From the NCBI RefSeq assembly GCF_024679245.1, contig NC_090173.1, positions 8,280,428 to 8,344,427 on the forward strand: a stretch of DNA of 64,000 nt, given 5' to 3'. The notes under the pieces are model-generated. The model did no database searches. It saw only the letters and a program-made list of their open reading frames with translations, and had not been told where the DNA came from. Position 1 is the first letter of the stretch, and every line of letters starts with the position of its first letter. A program made the position numbers and the translations under genes. This stretch comes from Pseudorasbora parva. Lineage: Eukaryota; Chordata; Actinopteri; Cypriniformes; Gobionidae. Below, piece by piece: positions 23,901-36,800 of the stretch.

Positions 23901-24177
23901 GTGGAACGCTGATCTGGTTCCACATCTGGCACGTGTGTAATGCAGATCTGGTCCACATCTGGCACGTGTGTAATGCTGATCTGGGTACACATCTGGCATG
24001 TGTGTAATGCTGAACTGGCCCACATCTGGCACGTGTGTAATGCTGATCTGGGTACACATCTGGCATGTGTGTAATGCTGATCTGGACCCACATCTGGCAC
24101 ATGTGAAATACTGATCTGGTCCACATCTGGCACATGCGTAATGCTGATCTGGACCCAAATCTGGCACATGCGTAATG
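20985..24177. repeat. higher-order block, copy 1 (3,193 bp)
   Basis: Variant units occur in the same order again 3,193 bp downstream; landmarks such as the TGGTCCATGTCTGGGACATG variant at about 21022 recur at about 24215. Upstream of 20985 the order does not match. Confidence 0.75.
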
Positions 24178-26851
24178 CTGATCTGGTCCACATCTGGCAC
24201 GTGTAATGCTGATCTGGTCCATGTCTGGGACATGTGTAATGCTGATCTGGTCCACATCTGGCATGTGTAATGCTGATCTGGTCTACATCTGTCACATGTG
24301 TAATGCTGATCTGCCCCATGTCTGGCACATGTGTAATGCAAATCTAGTCCACATCTGGCACATGTGTGATGCTGATCTGGTCTACATCTGTCACATGTGT
24401 AATCCTGATCTGGCCCACATCTGGCACATGTGTAATGCTGATCTGGGTACACATCTGACACATGTAATGCTGATCTGGTCCACATCTGGCACATGTGTAA
24501 TGCTGATCTGGTCCACATCTGGCACATAAGTAATGCTGATATGGTAAACATCTGGCACATGCTTAATGCTGATCTGGTCCACATCTGGAACGTGTGTAAT
24601 GCTGCTCTGGCCCACATCTTGCACGTGTAATGCTGCTCTGGCCCACATCTGGTACGTGTGTAATGCTGATCTGGTTCCACATCTGGGACGTGTGTAATGG
24701 CGATCTGGTTCACATCTGGCACATGTGAAATGGTGATCTGGCCCACATCTGGGACATGTGTGATGCTGATCTGGTTCCACATCTGGCACGTGTAATGCTG
24801 AAATGGTCCACATTTGGCACGTGTAATGCTGATCTGCCCCACATCTGGCACATGTGTAATTCTGATCTGGTCCACATCTGGCACGCGTAATGCTGATCTG
24901 GTCCACATTTGACACATGTGTAATGCAAATCTGGTCCACATCTGGCACATGTGTAATGCTGATCTGGTCCACATCTGGCACATGTGTAATGCTGATCTGG
25001 TCCCCATCTGGCACGTGTGTAATGCTGATCTGGCCCACATCTGGCACATGTGTAATGCTGATCTGGTCCACATCTGGCACATGTAATGCTGATCTGGTCC
25101 ATGTCTGGGACATGTGTAATGCTGATCTGGTCCACATCTGGCATGTGTAATGCTGATCTGGTCTACATCCGTCACGTGTAATGCCGATCTGGTCCACATC
25201 TGACACATGTGTAATGCAAATCTGGTCCACATCTGGCACGTGTGATGCTGATCTGGTCTACATTTGTCACATGTGTAATGCTGATCTGGCCCACATCTGG
25301 CACATGTGTAATGCTGATCTGGCCCAGATCTGGCACATGTGTAATCCTGATCTGGCCCACATCTGGCACATGTGTAATGCTGATCTGGGTACACATCTGA
25401 CACATGTAATGCTGATCTGGGTACACATCTGACACATGAAATGCTGATCTGGTCCACATCTGGCACATAAGTAATGCTGATATGGTAAACATCTGGCACA
25501 TGCTTAATGCTGATCTGGTCCACATCTGGCACGTGTGTAATGCTGCTCTGGCCCACATCTTGCACGTGTAATGCTGATCTGGTCCACATCTGGTACGTGT
25601 GTAATGCTGATCTGGTTCCACATCTGGCACGTGTGTAATGGCGATCTGGTTCACATCTGGCACATGTGAAATGGTGATCTGGCCCACATCTGGCACATGT
25701 GTGATGCTGATCTGGTTCCACATCTGGCACGCGTAATGCTGATCTGGTCCACATTTGACACATGTGTAATGCAAATCTGGTCCACATCTGGCACATGTGT
25801 AATGCTGATCTGGTCCACATCTGGCACATGTGTAATGCTGATCTGGTCCACATTTGGCACGTGTAATGCTGATCTGCCCCACATCTGGCACATGTGTAAT
25901 TCTGATCTGGTCCACATCTGGCACGCGTAATGCTGATCTGGTCCACATTTGACACATGTGTAATGCAAATCTGGTCCACATCTGGCACATGTGTAATGCT
26001 GATCTGGTCCACATCTGGCACATGTGTAGTGCTGATCTGGTCCCCATCTGGCACATGTGTAATGCTGATCTGGCCCACATCTGGCACATGTGTAATGCTG
26101 ATCTGGTCCACATCTGGCATGTGTAATGCTGATCTGGTCTACATCCGTCACATGTGTAATGCTGATCTGGTCCACATCTGACACATGTGTAATGCAAATC
26201 TGGTCCACATCTGGCACGTGTGATGCTGATCTGGTCTACATTTGTCACATGTGTAATGCTGATCTGGCCCACATCTGGCACATGTGCAATGCTGATCTGG
26301 CCCACATCTGGCACATGTGTAATCCTGATCTGGCCCACATCTGGCACATGTGTAATGCTGATCTGGGTACACATCTGACACATGTAATGCTGATCTGGTC
26401 CACATCTGGCACATGTGTAATGCTGATCTGGTCCACATCTGGCACATAAGTAATGCTGATATGGTAAACATCTGGCACATGCTTAATGCTGATCTGGTCC
26501 ACATCTGGCACGTGTGTAATGCTGCTCTGGCCCACATCTTGCACATGTAATGCTGATCTAGTCCACATCTGGTACATGTGTAATGCTGATCTGGTTCCAC
26601 ATCTGACACATGTGTAATGCAAATCTGGTCCACATCTGGCATGTGTAATGCTGATCTGGTCTACATCTGTCACATGTGTAATGCTGATCTGGTCCACATC
26701 TGACACATGTGTAATGCAAATCTGGTCCACATCTGGCAGATGTGTAATGCTGATCTGGCCCACATCTGGCACGTGTAATGCTGATCTGGTCCACATCTGG
26801 CACGTGTAATGCTGATCTGCCCCATGTCTGGAACATGTGTAATGCTGATCT
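24178..26851. repeat. higher-order block, copy 2 (truncated at its end)
   Basis: Follows copy 1 at a constant offset of 3,193 bp until about 26853, then jumps to match at an offset of 1,853 bp. This is explained by one 1,340-bp deletion joining copies 2 and 3. Confidence 0.7.
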
Positions 26852-29223
26852 GGTCCCCATCTGGCACGTGTGTAATGCTGATCTGGCCCACATCTGGCAC
26901 ATGTGTAATGCTGATCTGGTCCACATCTGGCACATGTAATGCTGATCTGGTCCATGTCTGGGACATGTGTAATGCTGATCTGGTCCACATCTGGCATGTG
27001 TAATGCTGATCTGGTCTACATCCGTCACGTGTAATGCTGATCTGGTCCACATCTGACACATGTGTAATGCAAATCTGGTCCACATCTGGCACGTGTGATG
27101 CTGATCTGGTCTACATTTGTCACATGTGTAATGCTGATCTGGCCCACATCTGGCACATGTGTAATGCTGATCTGGCCCAGATCTGGCACATGTGTAATCC
27201 TGATCTGGCCCACATCTGGCACATGTGTAATGCTGATCTGGGTACACATCTGACACATGTAATGCTGATCTGGGTACACATCTGACACATGAAATGCTGA
27301 TCTGGTCCACATCTGGCACATAAGTAATGCTGATATGGTAAACATCTGGCACATGCTTAATGCTGATCTGGTCCACATCTGGCACGTGTGTAATGCTGCT
27401 CTGGCCCACATCTTGCACGTGTAATGCTGATCTGGTCCACATCTGGTACGTGTGTAATGCTGATCTGGTTCCACATCTGGCACGTGTGTAATGGCGATCT
27501 GGTTCACATCTGGCACATGTGAAATGGTGATCTGGCCCACATCTGGCACATGTGTGATGCTGATCTGGTTCCACATCTGGCACGCGTAATGCTGATCTGG
27601 TCCACATTTGACACATGTGTAATGCAAATCTGGTCCACATCTGGCACATGTGTAATGCTGATCTGGTCCACATCTGGCACATGTGTAATGCTGATCTGGT
27701 CCACATTTGGCACGTGTAATGCTGATCTGCCCCACATCTGGCACATGTGTAATTCTGATCTGGTCCACATCTGGCACGCGTAATGCTGATCTGGTCCACA
27801 TTTGACACATGTGTAATGCAAATCTGGTCCACATCTGGCACATGTGTAATGCTGATCTGGTCCACATCTGGCACATGTGTAGTGCTGATCTGGTCCCCAT
27901 CTGGCACGTGTGTAATGCTGATCTGGCCCACATCTGGCACATGTGTAATGCTGATCTGGTCCACATCTGGCATGTGTAATGCTGATCTGGTCTACATCCG
28001 TCACATGTGTAATGCTGATCTGGTCCACATCTGACACATGTGTAATGCAAATCTGGTCCACATCTGGCACGTGTGATGCTGATCTGGTCTACATTTGTCA
28101 CATGTGTAATGCTGATCTGGCCCACATCTGGCACATGTGCAATGCTGATCTGGCCCACATCTGGCACATGTGTAATCCTGATCTGGCCCACATCTGGCAC
28201 ATGTGTAATGCTGATCTGGGTACACATCTGACACATGTAATGCTGATCTGGTCCACATCTGGCACATGTGTAATGCTGATCTGGTCCACATCTGGCACAT
28301 AAGTAATGCTGATATGGTAAACATCTGGCACATGCTTAATGCTGATCTGGTCCACATCTGGCACGTGTGTAATGCTGCTCTGGCCCACATCTTGCACATG
28401 TAATGCTGATCTAGTCCACATCTGGTACATGTGTAATGCTGATCTGGTTCCACATCTGACACATGTGTAATGCAAATCTGGTCCACATCTGGCATGTGTA
28501 ATGCTGATCTGGTCTACATCTGTCACATGTGTAATGCTGATCTGGTCCACATCTGACACATGTGTAATGCAAATCTGGTCCACATCTGGCAGATGTGTAA
28601 TGCTGATCTGGCCCACATCTGGCACGTGTAATGCTGATCTGGTCCACATCTGGCACGTGTAATGCTGATCTGCCCCATGTCTGGAACATGTGTAATGCTG
28701 ATCTGGTCCACATCTGGCACGTGTAGTGCTGATCTGGTCTACATCTGGCACATGTGTAATGCTGATCTGGCCCACATCTGGCACGTGTAATGCTGATCTG
28801 GGTACACATCTGGCACGTGTAGTGCTGATCTGGTCTACATCTGGCACATGTGTAATGCAAATCTGGTCCACATCTGGCACGTGTAATGCTGATCTGGTCC
28901 ACATCTGGCGCGTGTGTAATGCTGATCTGGTCCACATCTGGTACATGTGGAACGCTGATCTGGTTCCACATCTGGCACGTGTGTAATGCAGATCTGGTCC
29001 ACATCTGGCACGTGTGTAATGCTGATCTGGGTACACATCTGGCATGTGTGTAATGCTGAACTGGCCCACATCTGGCACGTGTGTAATGCTGATCTGGGTA
29101 CACATCTGGCATGTGTGTAATGCTGATCTGGACCCACATCTGGCACATGTGAAATACTGATCTGGTCCACATCTGGCACATGCGTAATGCTGATCTGGAC
29201 CCAAATCTGGCACATGCGTAATG
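26852..29223. repeat. higher-order block, copy 3 (start missing)
   Basis: Matches copy 2 at offset 1,853 and copy 1 at offset 5,046 (3,193 + 1,853). The match to copy 1 ends at 29223-29228, exactly where copy 1 ends plus 5,046. Confidence 0.7.
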
Positions 29224-30315
29224 CTGATCTGGACCCACATCTGGCATATGCGTAATGCTGATCTGGACCCACATCTGGCACATGCGTAATGCTGATCTGG
29301 ACCCACATCTGGCACATGCGTAATGCTGATCTGGTCCACATCTGGCACATGCGTAATGCTGATCTGGACCCACATCTGGCAAATGTAAAAAGCCGATCTG
29401 GACCCACATCTGGCACATGTGTAATGCTGATCTCTTCCACATCTGGCACGTATGTAATGCTGTTCTTGCGTACATCTGGCACATGTGTAATGCTGATCTG
29501 GCCCACATCTGGCACGTGTAATGCTGATCTGGCCAGCATCTGGCACATGTGTAATGCTGATCTGGTCCACATCTGGCACGTGTGATGTTGATCTGGTCCA
29601 CATCTGGCTCATGGGTAATGCTGATCTGGTCCACATCTGGCACATGCGTAATGCTGATCTGGTCCACTTCTTGCACGTGTGTAATGCTGATCTGGCCAAC
29701 ATCTGGCACATGTGTAATGCTGATCTGGTCCAAATCTGGCACATGTGTAATGCTTATGTGGTCCACATCTGGCACATGTGTAATGCTGATCTGGGTACAC
29801 ATCTGAAATATGTAATGCTGATCTGGTCCACATCTGGCACATGTGTAATGCTGATCTGGTCCAAATCTGGCACATGTGTAATGCTTATCTGGTCCACATC
29901 TGCCACATGTGGAATACTGATCTGGCCCACATCTGCCACTTGTGGAATACTGATCTGGCCCACATTTGGCACATGTGGAATATTATCCGGGCAACATCTG
30001 GCACATGTGAAATGTTGATCAGGCCCACATCTGGCAAATGTGGAATGCTGATCTGGCCCACATCTGCCACATGTGGAATGCTGATCCAGGCCACATCTGG
30101 CACACGTTGAAAGCTGAGCTGGGCCACATCTGACTCATGTTGAATGCTGATCCAGGCCACATCTGGCACATATTGAATGCTGAGCTGGGCCACATCTGAC
30201 GCATTTTGAATGCTGATCTGGCCCACATGTGGAATGCTGTTCTGGCCCACATCTGGCATGCTGATCTGGTCCAAATTTGGCACATGTGAAAGGAATGCTG
30301 ATCTGGTCTAAATTT

Positions 30316-30748
30316 GTATATACTACAGGTGAACTTATAGGTTTACTGATAGTTTAACAGTCCAATTCTTTAAAGTGCATTATTTAGTTTAAGAAGTATA
30401 CTCTTTGTAAACTACGAGTTTAGTAGTTTTATACTGCAAGTATACTTGTAAGTTTTTTAAGTAAGCTTAACATCACACTTGTTCATTTTTTATAAATTAT
30501 TTTCACACATTTCACCCCAAAGCTTGATACTAAACTCAAACATGTGTGCGTATAGACATGTAAAACTATGTGAAAAAAAAAAAACATTTAGGCTACTCAA
30601 TCAAAAAGAGTAAACAACTACAATCAAACTATGCATGAAATACATCATTATACTTTTATGTATAAAATAAACATACAATAGCACTCTTAAATAAACTTAT
30701 TTTTGTACGGCATGTTTTGTGTGTGTGTGCGCGCAGGAGTTTATCACA
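30316..30748. other. upstream region of the uromodulin-like gene
   Basis: AT-rich. TATAAAATAA at 30661-30670 lies 88 bp before the signal-peptide ATG and is a possible TATA box. Alternatively TGTGCGCGCAG just before 30737 could be an acceptor for a 5' non-coding exon further upstream. Confidence 0.35.
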
Positions 30749-30806
30749 ATGAGGTTTCTGATCTCACTGTGTGTGTCGCTGCTGCTGATGCTGCTGCTGA
30801 TTAATG
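30749..30806 (+). CDS. exon 1: signal peptide
   Basis: Encodes [19 protein letters not shown] and ends in phase 1 at AATG|gtgagt. The short charged start plus leucine-rich core is a clear secretion signal. The carried G joins GT of the next exon to make Gly-Ser-Thr. Confidence 0.85.
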
Positions 30807-33800
30807 GTGAGTTTTGTCTAATATGTAATGTGCATCACAATGCACAATATCTATGGGTAGTTGAACCAACAGACAATTTTAAATCATTATGTTTGATGAA
30901 AGGATCCATTGACAAACATGTTTCTAATCTTTCCTCTTTCCATTATTTGCTTTTCATTACAATTTGGTAGGAATAACACCGGGTTGATATACACTAAAGG
31001 GATATTTCACCCAAAAATGGAACGTGATGTTTATCTGCTTACCCCCAGGCATCCAAGATGTAGGTGTGTTTGTTTCTTCAGTAGAACACAAATTGGAATT
31101 TTTAACTCCAACCGTTGCTTGTATAATGCATGTCAATGGGGTCTAATTAAAACAAACACACTTACATCTTGGATGCCCTGGAAGTAGGCAGATAAACATA
31201 ACATTTTTATTTTGGGGGCTGAAATATCCATTTAAGAGCACACAGCTGATCAGAAGAAATTGCTGCATGAACTGTTAGTATGGCCTTTCACACAACACAT
31301 TAAAAGGGATGAAGTTTATAAACTAATTTTTCATCACAAATGGGTGCACAGCAGTACTTTCAAAGAAAAAAAATATTCAAAAGATTATATGTTGAAACCC
31401 TGAAAAGAGGATTTATATTCAGTTTATGTTATCAATAATTTTAGCATTATCTAGAGCAGTGTTTTTCAACCTGGTGGCTGTGGCCAACAACGGAGCCTCA
31501 GTGATCTTCCAGGGGGCGCCATGAGATAACAAAATTAATTTAAATATATTATTTTAATTCAATAAATGTATTGTTAATATGCTAAATAAAAAAATAAAAT
31601 AAAATAAAAAACTCATATGTATTATGTGATTGTTTCAGAAGAGACCAAGCCTTTTCTCTTTGTACTGTTATGCCAACATGAATTAAGTTATTTTGAAATC
31701 TTTGCATATTTTTTAAAAATAAAAAACAAAACAAAAATCACATGTACATAAGTATTAACAGCCTTTTCCATGACACTCAAAATTGAGCTCAGGTGCTCCT
31801 GTTTCCACTGTTCATTCTAGAGATGTTTCAACAATTTTACACCTGTGGTAAATTCAGTTGATTGGACATGATTTGGAAAGGCACACACCTGTCTATATAA
31901 GGTCCCACAGTTAACAGTGCACATCAGAGCACAAACCCAGCCATGAAGTCCAAAGAATGGTCTGTAGACCTCAGAGACAGGATTGTATAGAGGCATAGAT
32001 CTGGGGAAGGGTACAGAAACATTTCTGTATCATTGAAGGTCCAAATGAGCACAGTGGCCTCCACCATACGTAAATGGAAGAAGTTTGGAACCACCAGGAC
32101 TCTTCCTAGAGGTGGTCGCCCGGCCAAACTGAGTAATCGGGGAAGAAGGGTCTTAGTCAGTGAGGTGACCAAGATTTCAATGGTCACTATGACAGAGCTC
32201 CAGCGTTTCTCTGATAAAAGAGAGGAGAACCTTCCACAAGAACAACCATCTCTGCAGCATGCCACTAATCAGGCCTGTATGGTAGAGTGGCCAGGTGGAA
32301 GGCATTCCTCAGTAAAAGGCCACCTGGAATTTACCAAAAGATACCTGAAAGACTCAGACCATGAGAAACTTTTTTTTTCTGGTCTAATTAAAACAAGTTG
32401 TAACTGTTTGGCCTGAATGGCAAGTGTCATGTCTGGAGGAAACCAGGCACCGCTCATTACCTGGCCAATACCATCCCTATAGTGAAGCATGGTGGTGGCA
32501 GCATCATGCTGTGGGGATATTTTTCAGAGGCAGGAACTGGGAGACTAGTCAGGATCAAAGGAGAGATGAATGTAGCAATGTACAGAGATATGCTTGATGA
32601 AAACCTGCTCCAGAGCACTCTGGAACTCAGACTGGGGTGAGGATCAACTTCCAACAGTGGCCAAGCCAGAGCCCAAACTTGATCCTGATTGAACATCTCT
32701 GGAAAGATGGCTGTGCACAGGTGATCCCAATCCAACCTGATGGAGCTTGAGAGGTCCTGCAAAGAAGAATGGGGGAAACTGCCCAAAATAGGTGTGCCAA
32801 GCTTATAGCATCATACTCAAAAAGACTTGAGGCTGTAATTGGTGCCAAAGGCGCTTCAACAACGTATTGAGCATAACAATTTGCATTTCAAACAAACTCC
32901 TTTCATGTTGTCAGAATTGAAGAATTTTGAGGAAAATAATGAATTTAATCAATTTTGGAATAAGGCTGTAACATAACAAAATGTGGAAAAAGTGAAGCTC
33001 TGTGAATACTTTTCTGATGCACTGTACATATCCTTGCGGTATTGTTTCAGAGAGGAGGGGGTGCTTGAAGTAAAAAAGGTTGGAAACCACTGCTGATTTT
33101 TTTAAAAACTTTAACTTAGTTTTATAATTGGATGAACCAAATATAGATAAGGTTCCAAGCGCTCAATTATGATGTAGGTGGTAATTAGTGAGAGGCGTCA
33201 AAATTATAAATGTGTGTGTAATCAGTTTATCCAACCCATCCTCAATCCACATCTTCTCTTTCAGATGTTTATTTGGCTGTTTTCTTAATTGTAGTCAGAT
33301 ATTAAGAATGTATCATCACAAGACTTTTTTTTTTTTTTTTACATCAGGTTCTACATCTTCCAGCTCTGACCCATGCTATAACTATACCACTCTTGATGAA
33401 TACTGGAGAGACATACTGCCAAACTATTACAGCTTTTACAACCCTTTGCTTGATGACACTCTCGTTGAATGGAGTGGTTGGTATCGACTGTATCTTAATG
33501 GAAAAGTTGCTCAGATGTCTGAGTGGTGTGTGAGTACTACACACTGTGGCGGTGAAACTGGACTGTCTCTTAATGGTTCTCACCCACGTCTTGAGGATGG
33601 AGTGGTGACCCGTGAAGTCGTGGGAACTAATTCATGGTGGTGGTTGTGGTCGTCTTCCTCTTGTGGCAGCTACAAGTCCACCTCCATTCGAGTCAAAGCC
33701 TGTCCTGGAGATTATTACATCTATGAATTTGTCAAACCCAACGCATCAATCCCCAAGCCAATGTATTGTGCAGGTGAATTTTAAATGTCAATATGATGAG

Positions 33801-36800
33801 TAAGAGCTCTATGCATTAGGTCATCTAACATCTTAAACTGTGTTGTTTTTAACAGTTAAAATCAGTGTTGTGCAGTCCATTAATCATTCAGTAACTCATC
33901 ACACACACCCATCATTACTATAGCACTCCCTCAATTCCTGAAATCTCACAATTTTAATCAAACCATTCAAGGTATCCTTACTGTGTGTGCTTAATGCTTG
34001 AAAGGAAAGGAGAGTAGTTGTGGTGTGGATCTAATTGCAGGCATCTTTACATTTATATATTTTTTTTATTGTTTTGTTGGGCCTATTTCAATGGAATTTA
34101 TTTCTATGTCCATAAACATATTCAAAATGGGGACGTATTGAAAAACAAACAAAACAATAAACAGTAGATATTCACGTAACAGTTCAATAGATCACAGTTC
34201 ACAGAATTAACACGATAGACGAAATCCCCGCTGCTGAGTCACACTCAACTGGGCGTCCAACACTTGTAGATTCGTGTGTCCAAATAAACGCCAAACTTTT
34301 CATAAAACAAAAGAGGAAGAGAAAAAACATTGAATACACATTTTGCAGGTGTAATACAAAACAACATGCAGTCTTAAAGATAAACGATAATGCATTAAAC
34401 TTAGAACAATCAAAAAATGAGAATGAGCAATAAACCAATGTGCGGATGTGAATGGAATGTGTGTGTATTTGATAGCGTGTGACTGAGTGTAATGTGAGAT
34501 TGCGTGTGGGGTGCGATATTTTTTTTCCCAGGATGGTAGGGGAAGGTACCGCCTTTTTCGTCTATGATTGGCTAGAAGGGCTCTCCTTCGATTGGTAATA
34601 TATCTCACGTTCATGGTAGGCTGTCAGCTAGTCTGTTTTGATCGTCTTTACAACAGAAACGATCAAAGTCAATCCAACATACTAAGAAAAGCACATATCC
34701 GTGTCTTCAGATTTATATTTCAAGTCCACAATTTCATTGGCAATTTTATAGAAGAGACCAATTTCATAGAAGAGACACCACAGTATGATACAAATATGAC
34801 AGATTTTATTTATTGTGAACCTAACATTGCATAAACTTGCTAGTAATAGACAATTTAGTGCATGTTTAACATAGTAATTGTGTGTGTGTGTGTGTGTGTG
34901 GGCATGTTTTGAGACATATGAGGACACAAATGTGTACGACATGGGTATGAGAGGTTTTACAGGGAGAGGGGGAAATATGAGGACATTGGCCATGTCCCCA
35001 CTTTCTAAATGCTTATAAATCATATATAGGATGATTTTATTTTGTTGAGAAAGTAAAAATGCAGAATGTTTCCTGTGATGGGTAGGGTTAGGGACAGGGG
35101 CAGTGTACCCTGCTAACACACGACGTAACAGTTACGTAATTTATTCGTACTTTTTGGTAATTTCATGACTTACCAACTGACAACGTAGTCTCAACGTCGC
35201 ATGCCTGTAATTTCCTTACCATAAAATTACCTTCTCACAACGTTGTCAGTACGATCTCTGAACGTCAGAATATTACCAACAACGTTCCAGATACGTACTC
35301 TACACGTAATATTTTGGTAATTTTATGACTGACTGACAACGTAACTACAACGTTGCATGCCTGTAATTTTCTTACCATAAAATTACCTTCTCACAACGTT
35401 GTCAGTACGATCTCTGAACGTCAGAATATTACCAACAATGTTTCAGATACGTACTCTACACGTAATATTTTGGTAATTCCATGACTTACTGGCAACGTGA
35501 ATGCAACGTCACCTGCTCGTAATTTCATTACCATCATTGCAGGTTGTTCTGATTGGCAGAATTTGCTATTTAAAATGTGTAATTAAATGTCAGACAAGAT
35601 TAAAATTCCCCTTAAGATTATTGTTTATTTTAAACAATTAAGAACACGATCTTTTTATATATAAAATATAAAAGTGACGTGTCACGTGACACGATGCGCG
35701 TGCCTCCACAACTGAGTGTGTGCGCGCCGTAGGCAATATTATCAACAGCAGTTCATTTTTCTGGAGTGTTAAACTTTTTATTGCATAATATTTCATACAA
35801 AACGTTGGAATAATGACAGATATGGCCTCTCTACATCTAATTTAACAGTAGTAGAGACTGAACGAGAACGCGCTCGCCTGGTGGCAGTTGGGAGTTGCCA
35901 TGGCAACCGTAAACACACAAACAGAGAGGACCAGAGGACAGCGTCGACATTTCGCTCTCGTTTTATCGCCATTTATCTAAAAAAAAGGTTCAACAACGGT
36001 GTCAGATTGGTTAAGTAATATTACCTACAGTCTACTTTAAGTATTTATGTTAATATTTATACCTATTGTTACATATTTATGTGGTATTTTTCCTGAATCA
36101 TTTGAAATGTCAACTAGCAAACGGTAACTTACGCTAGCACAGCATAACTTATGTTATGTTTAACATTATAATGCCGAGCATCTTGAATGCTTTTATTCAT
36201 GTTCTGCTGTATCTCCGATATTTTTGTTAAATAATTTGGGTGTTTTATTCTTCGTTTTTGTGTGTTTTTCAAAATAAATGAACTGAATGAACTAAAGTCA
36301 CATTGAGTCTGCATTCGTCATTCACATTCATTGAAATAGCCTTTAAATTAGTTTGGGCAAATGAGGACATAAACTACAGCATGTCCGCCTATTGAAAATT
36401 GAATAATTATAAAAATTACCAACTGATTACCAACACACAACTAATAGATCCATGACGTTGCCACAACGTTGCAGTTACTAACTGGCAACGTTACAATGTT
36501 ACGTTGTGACAACGTATCTGGGAATTTCACTTTTCCAGTTGCCACAACGTAACTAGTTACATCACCACGACGAAAGTTTAGTCAGCAGATTACGTTGCAG
36601 TTACGTAACAGCCAGTTATTTGTGTTAGCTGGGTAAGGGGATAGAAAATACGGTTATGTCACAAAAACAAACGTGTGTGTGTAGGCTATGTGATTGACTT
36701 CGTTTACTTCTGTTTTAAAGACGATCAAAACAGACTAGCTTACAGCCTGCGATGAGATGCATAACCAATCAGAGGAGAGCCCTTCTAGCCAATCATAGAC

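Larger units (their letters stand above)
20457..30315. repeat. 9.9-kb minisatellite array of ~31-33-bp units
   Basis: About 300 head-to-tail units built on CATCTGGCACATGTG followed by TAATGCTGATCTGG and a short variable link (TCCA, CCCA, GTACA). Units are 33 bp, or 31 bp where CACATGTG is replaced by the shorter CACGTG or CATGTG version. Units at the right end (from about 29890) are the most diverged. There are no unique spacers, so it is not a CRISPR. The unit lacks stops in several frames, so minus-strand frames of up to 1,022 codons (23052-26120) and 744 codons (20693-22927) run through it. They read undecapeptides such as HYTCARCGPDQ, MCQMWTRSALH or HVPDVDQISIT depending on frame. Confidence 0.95.

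Noticed and set aside
20457..30315. CRISPR array or giant repetitive genes in the 9.9-kb array
   Set aside because: Units are contiguous with no unique spacers, and the sequence is vertebrate. The long frames exist on both strands and in several frames at once because of the unit length, so they are not evidence for genes.
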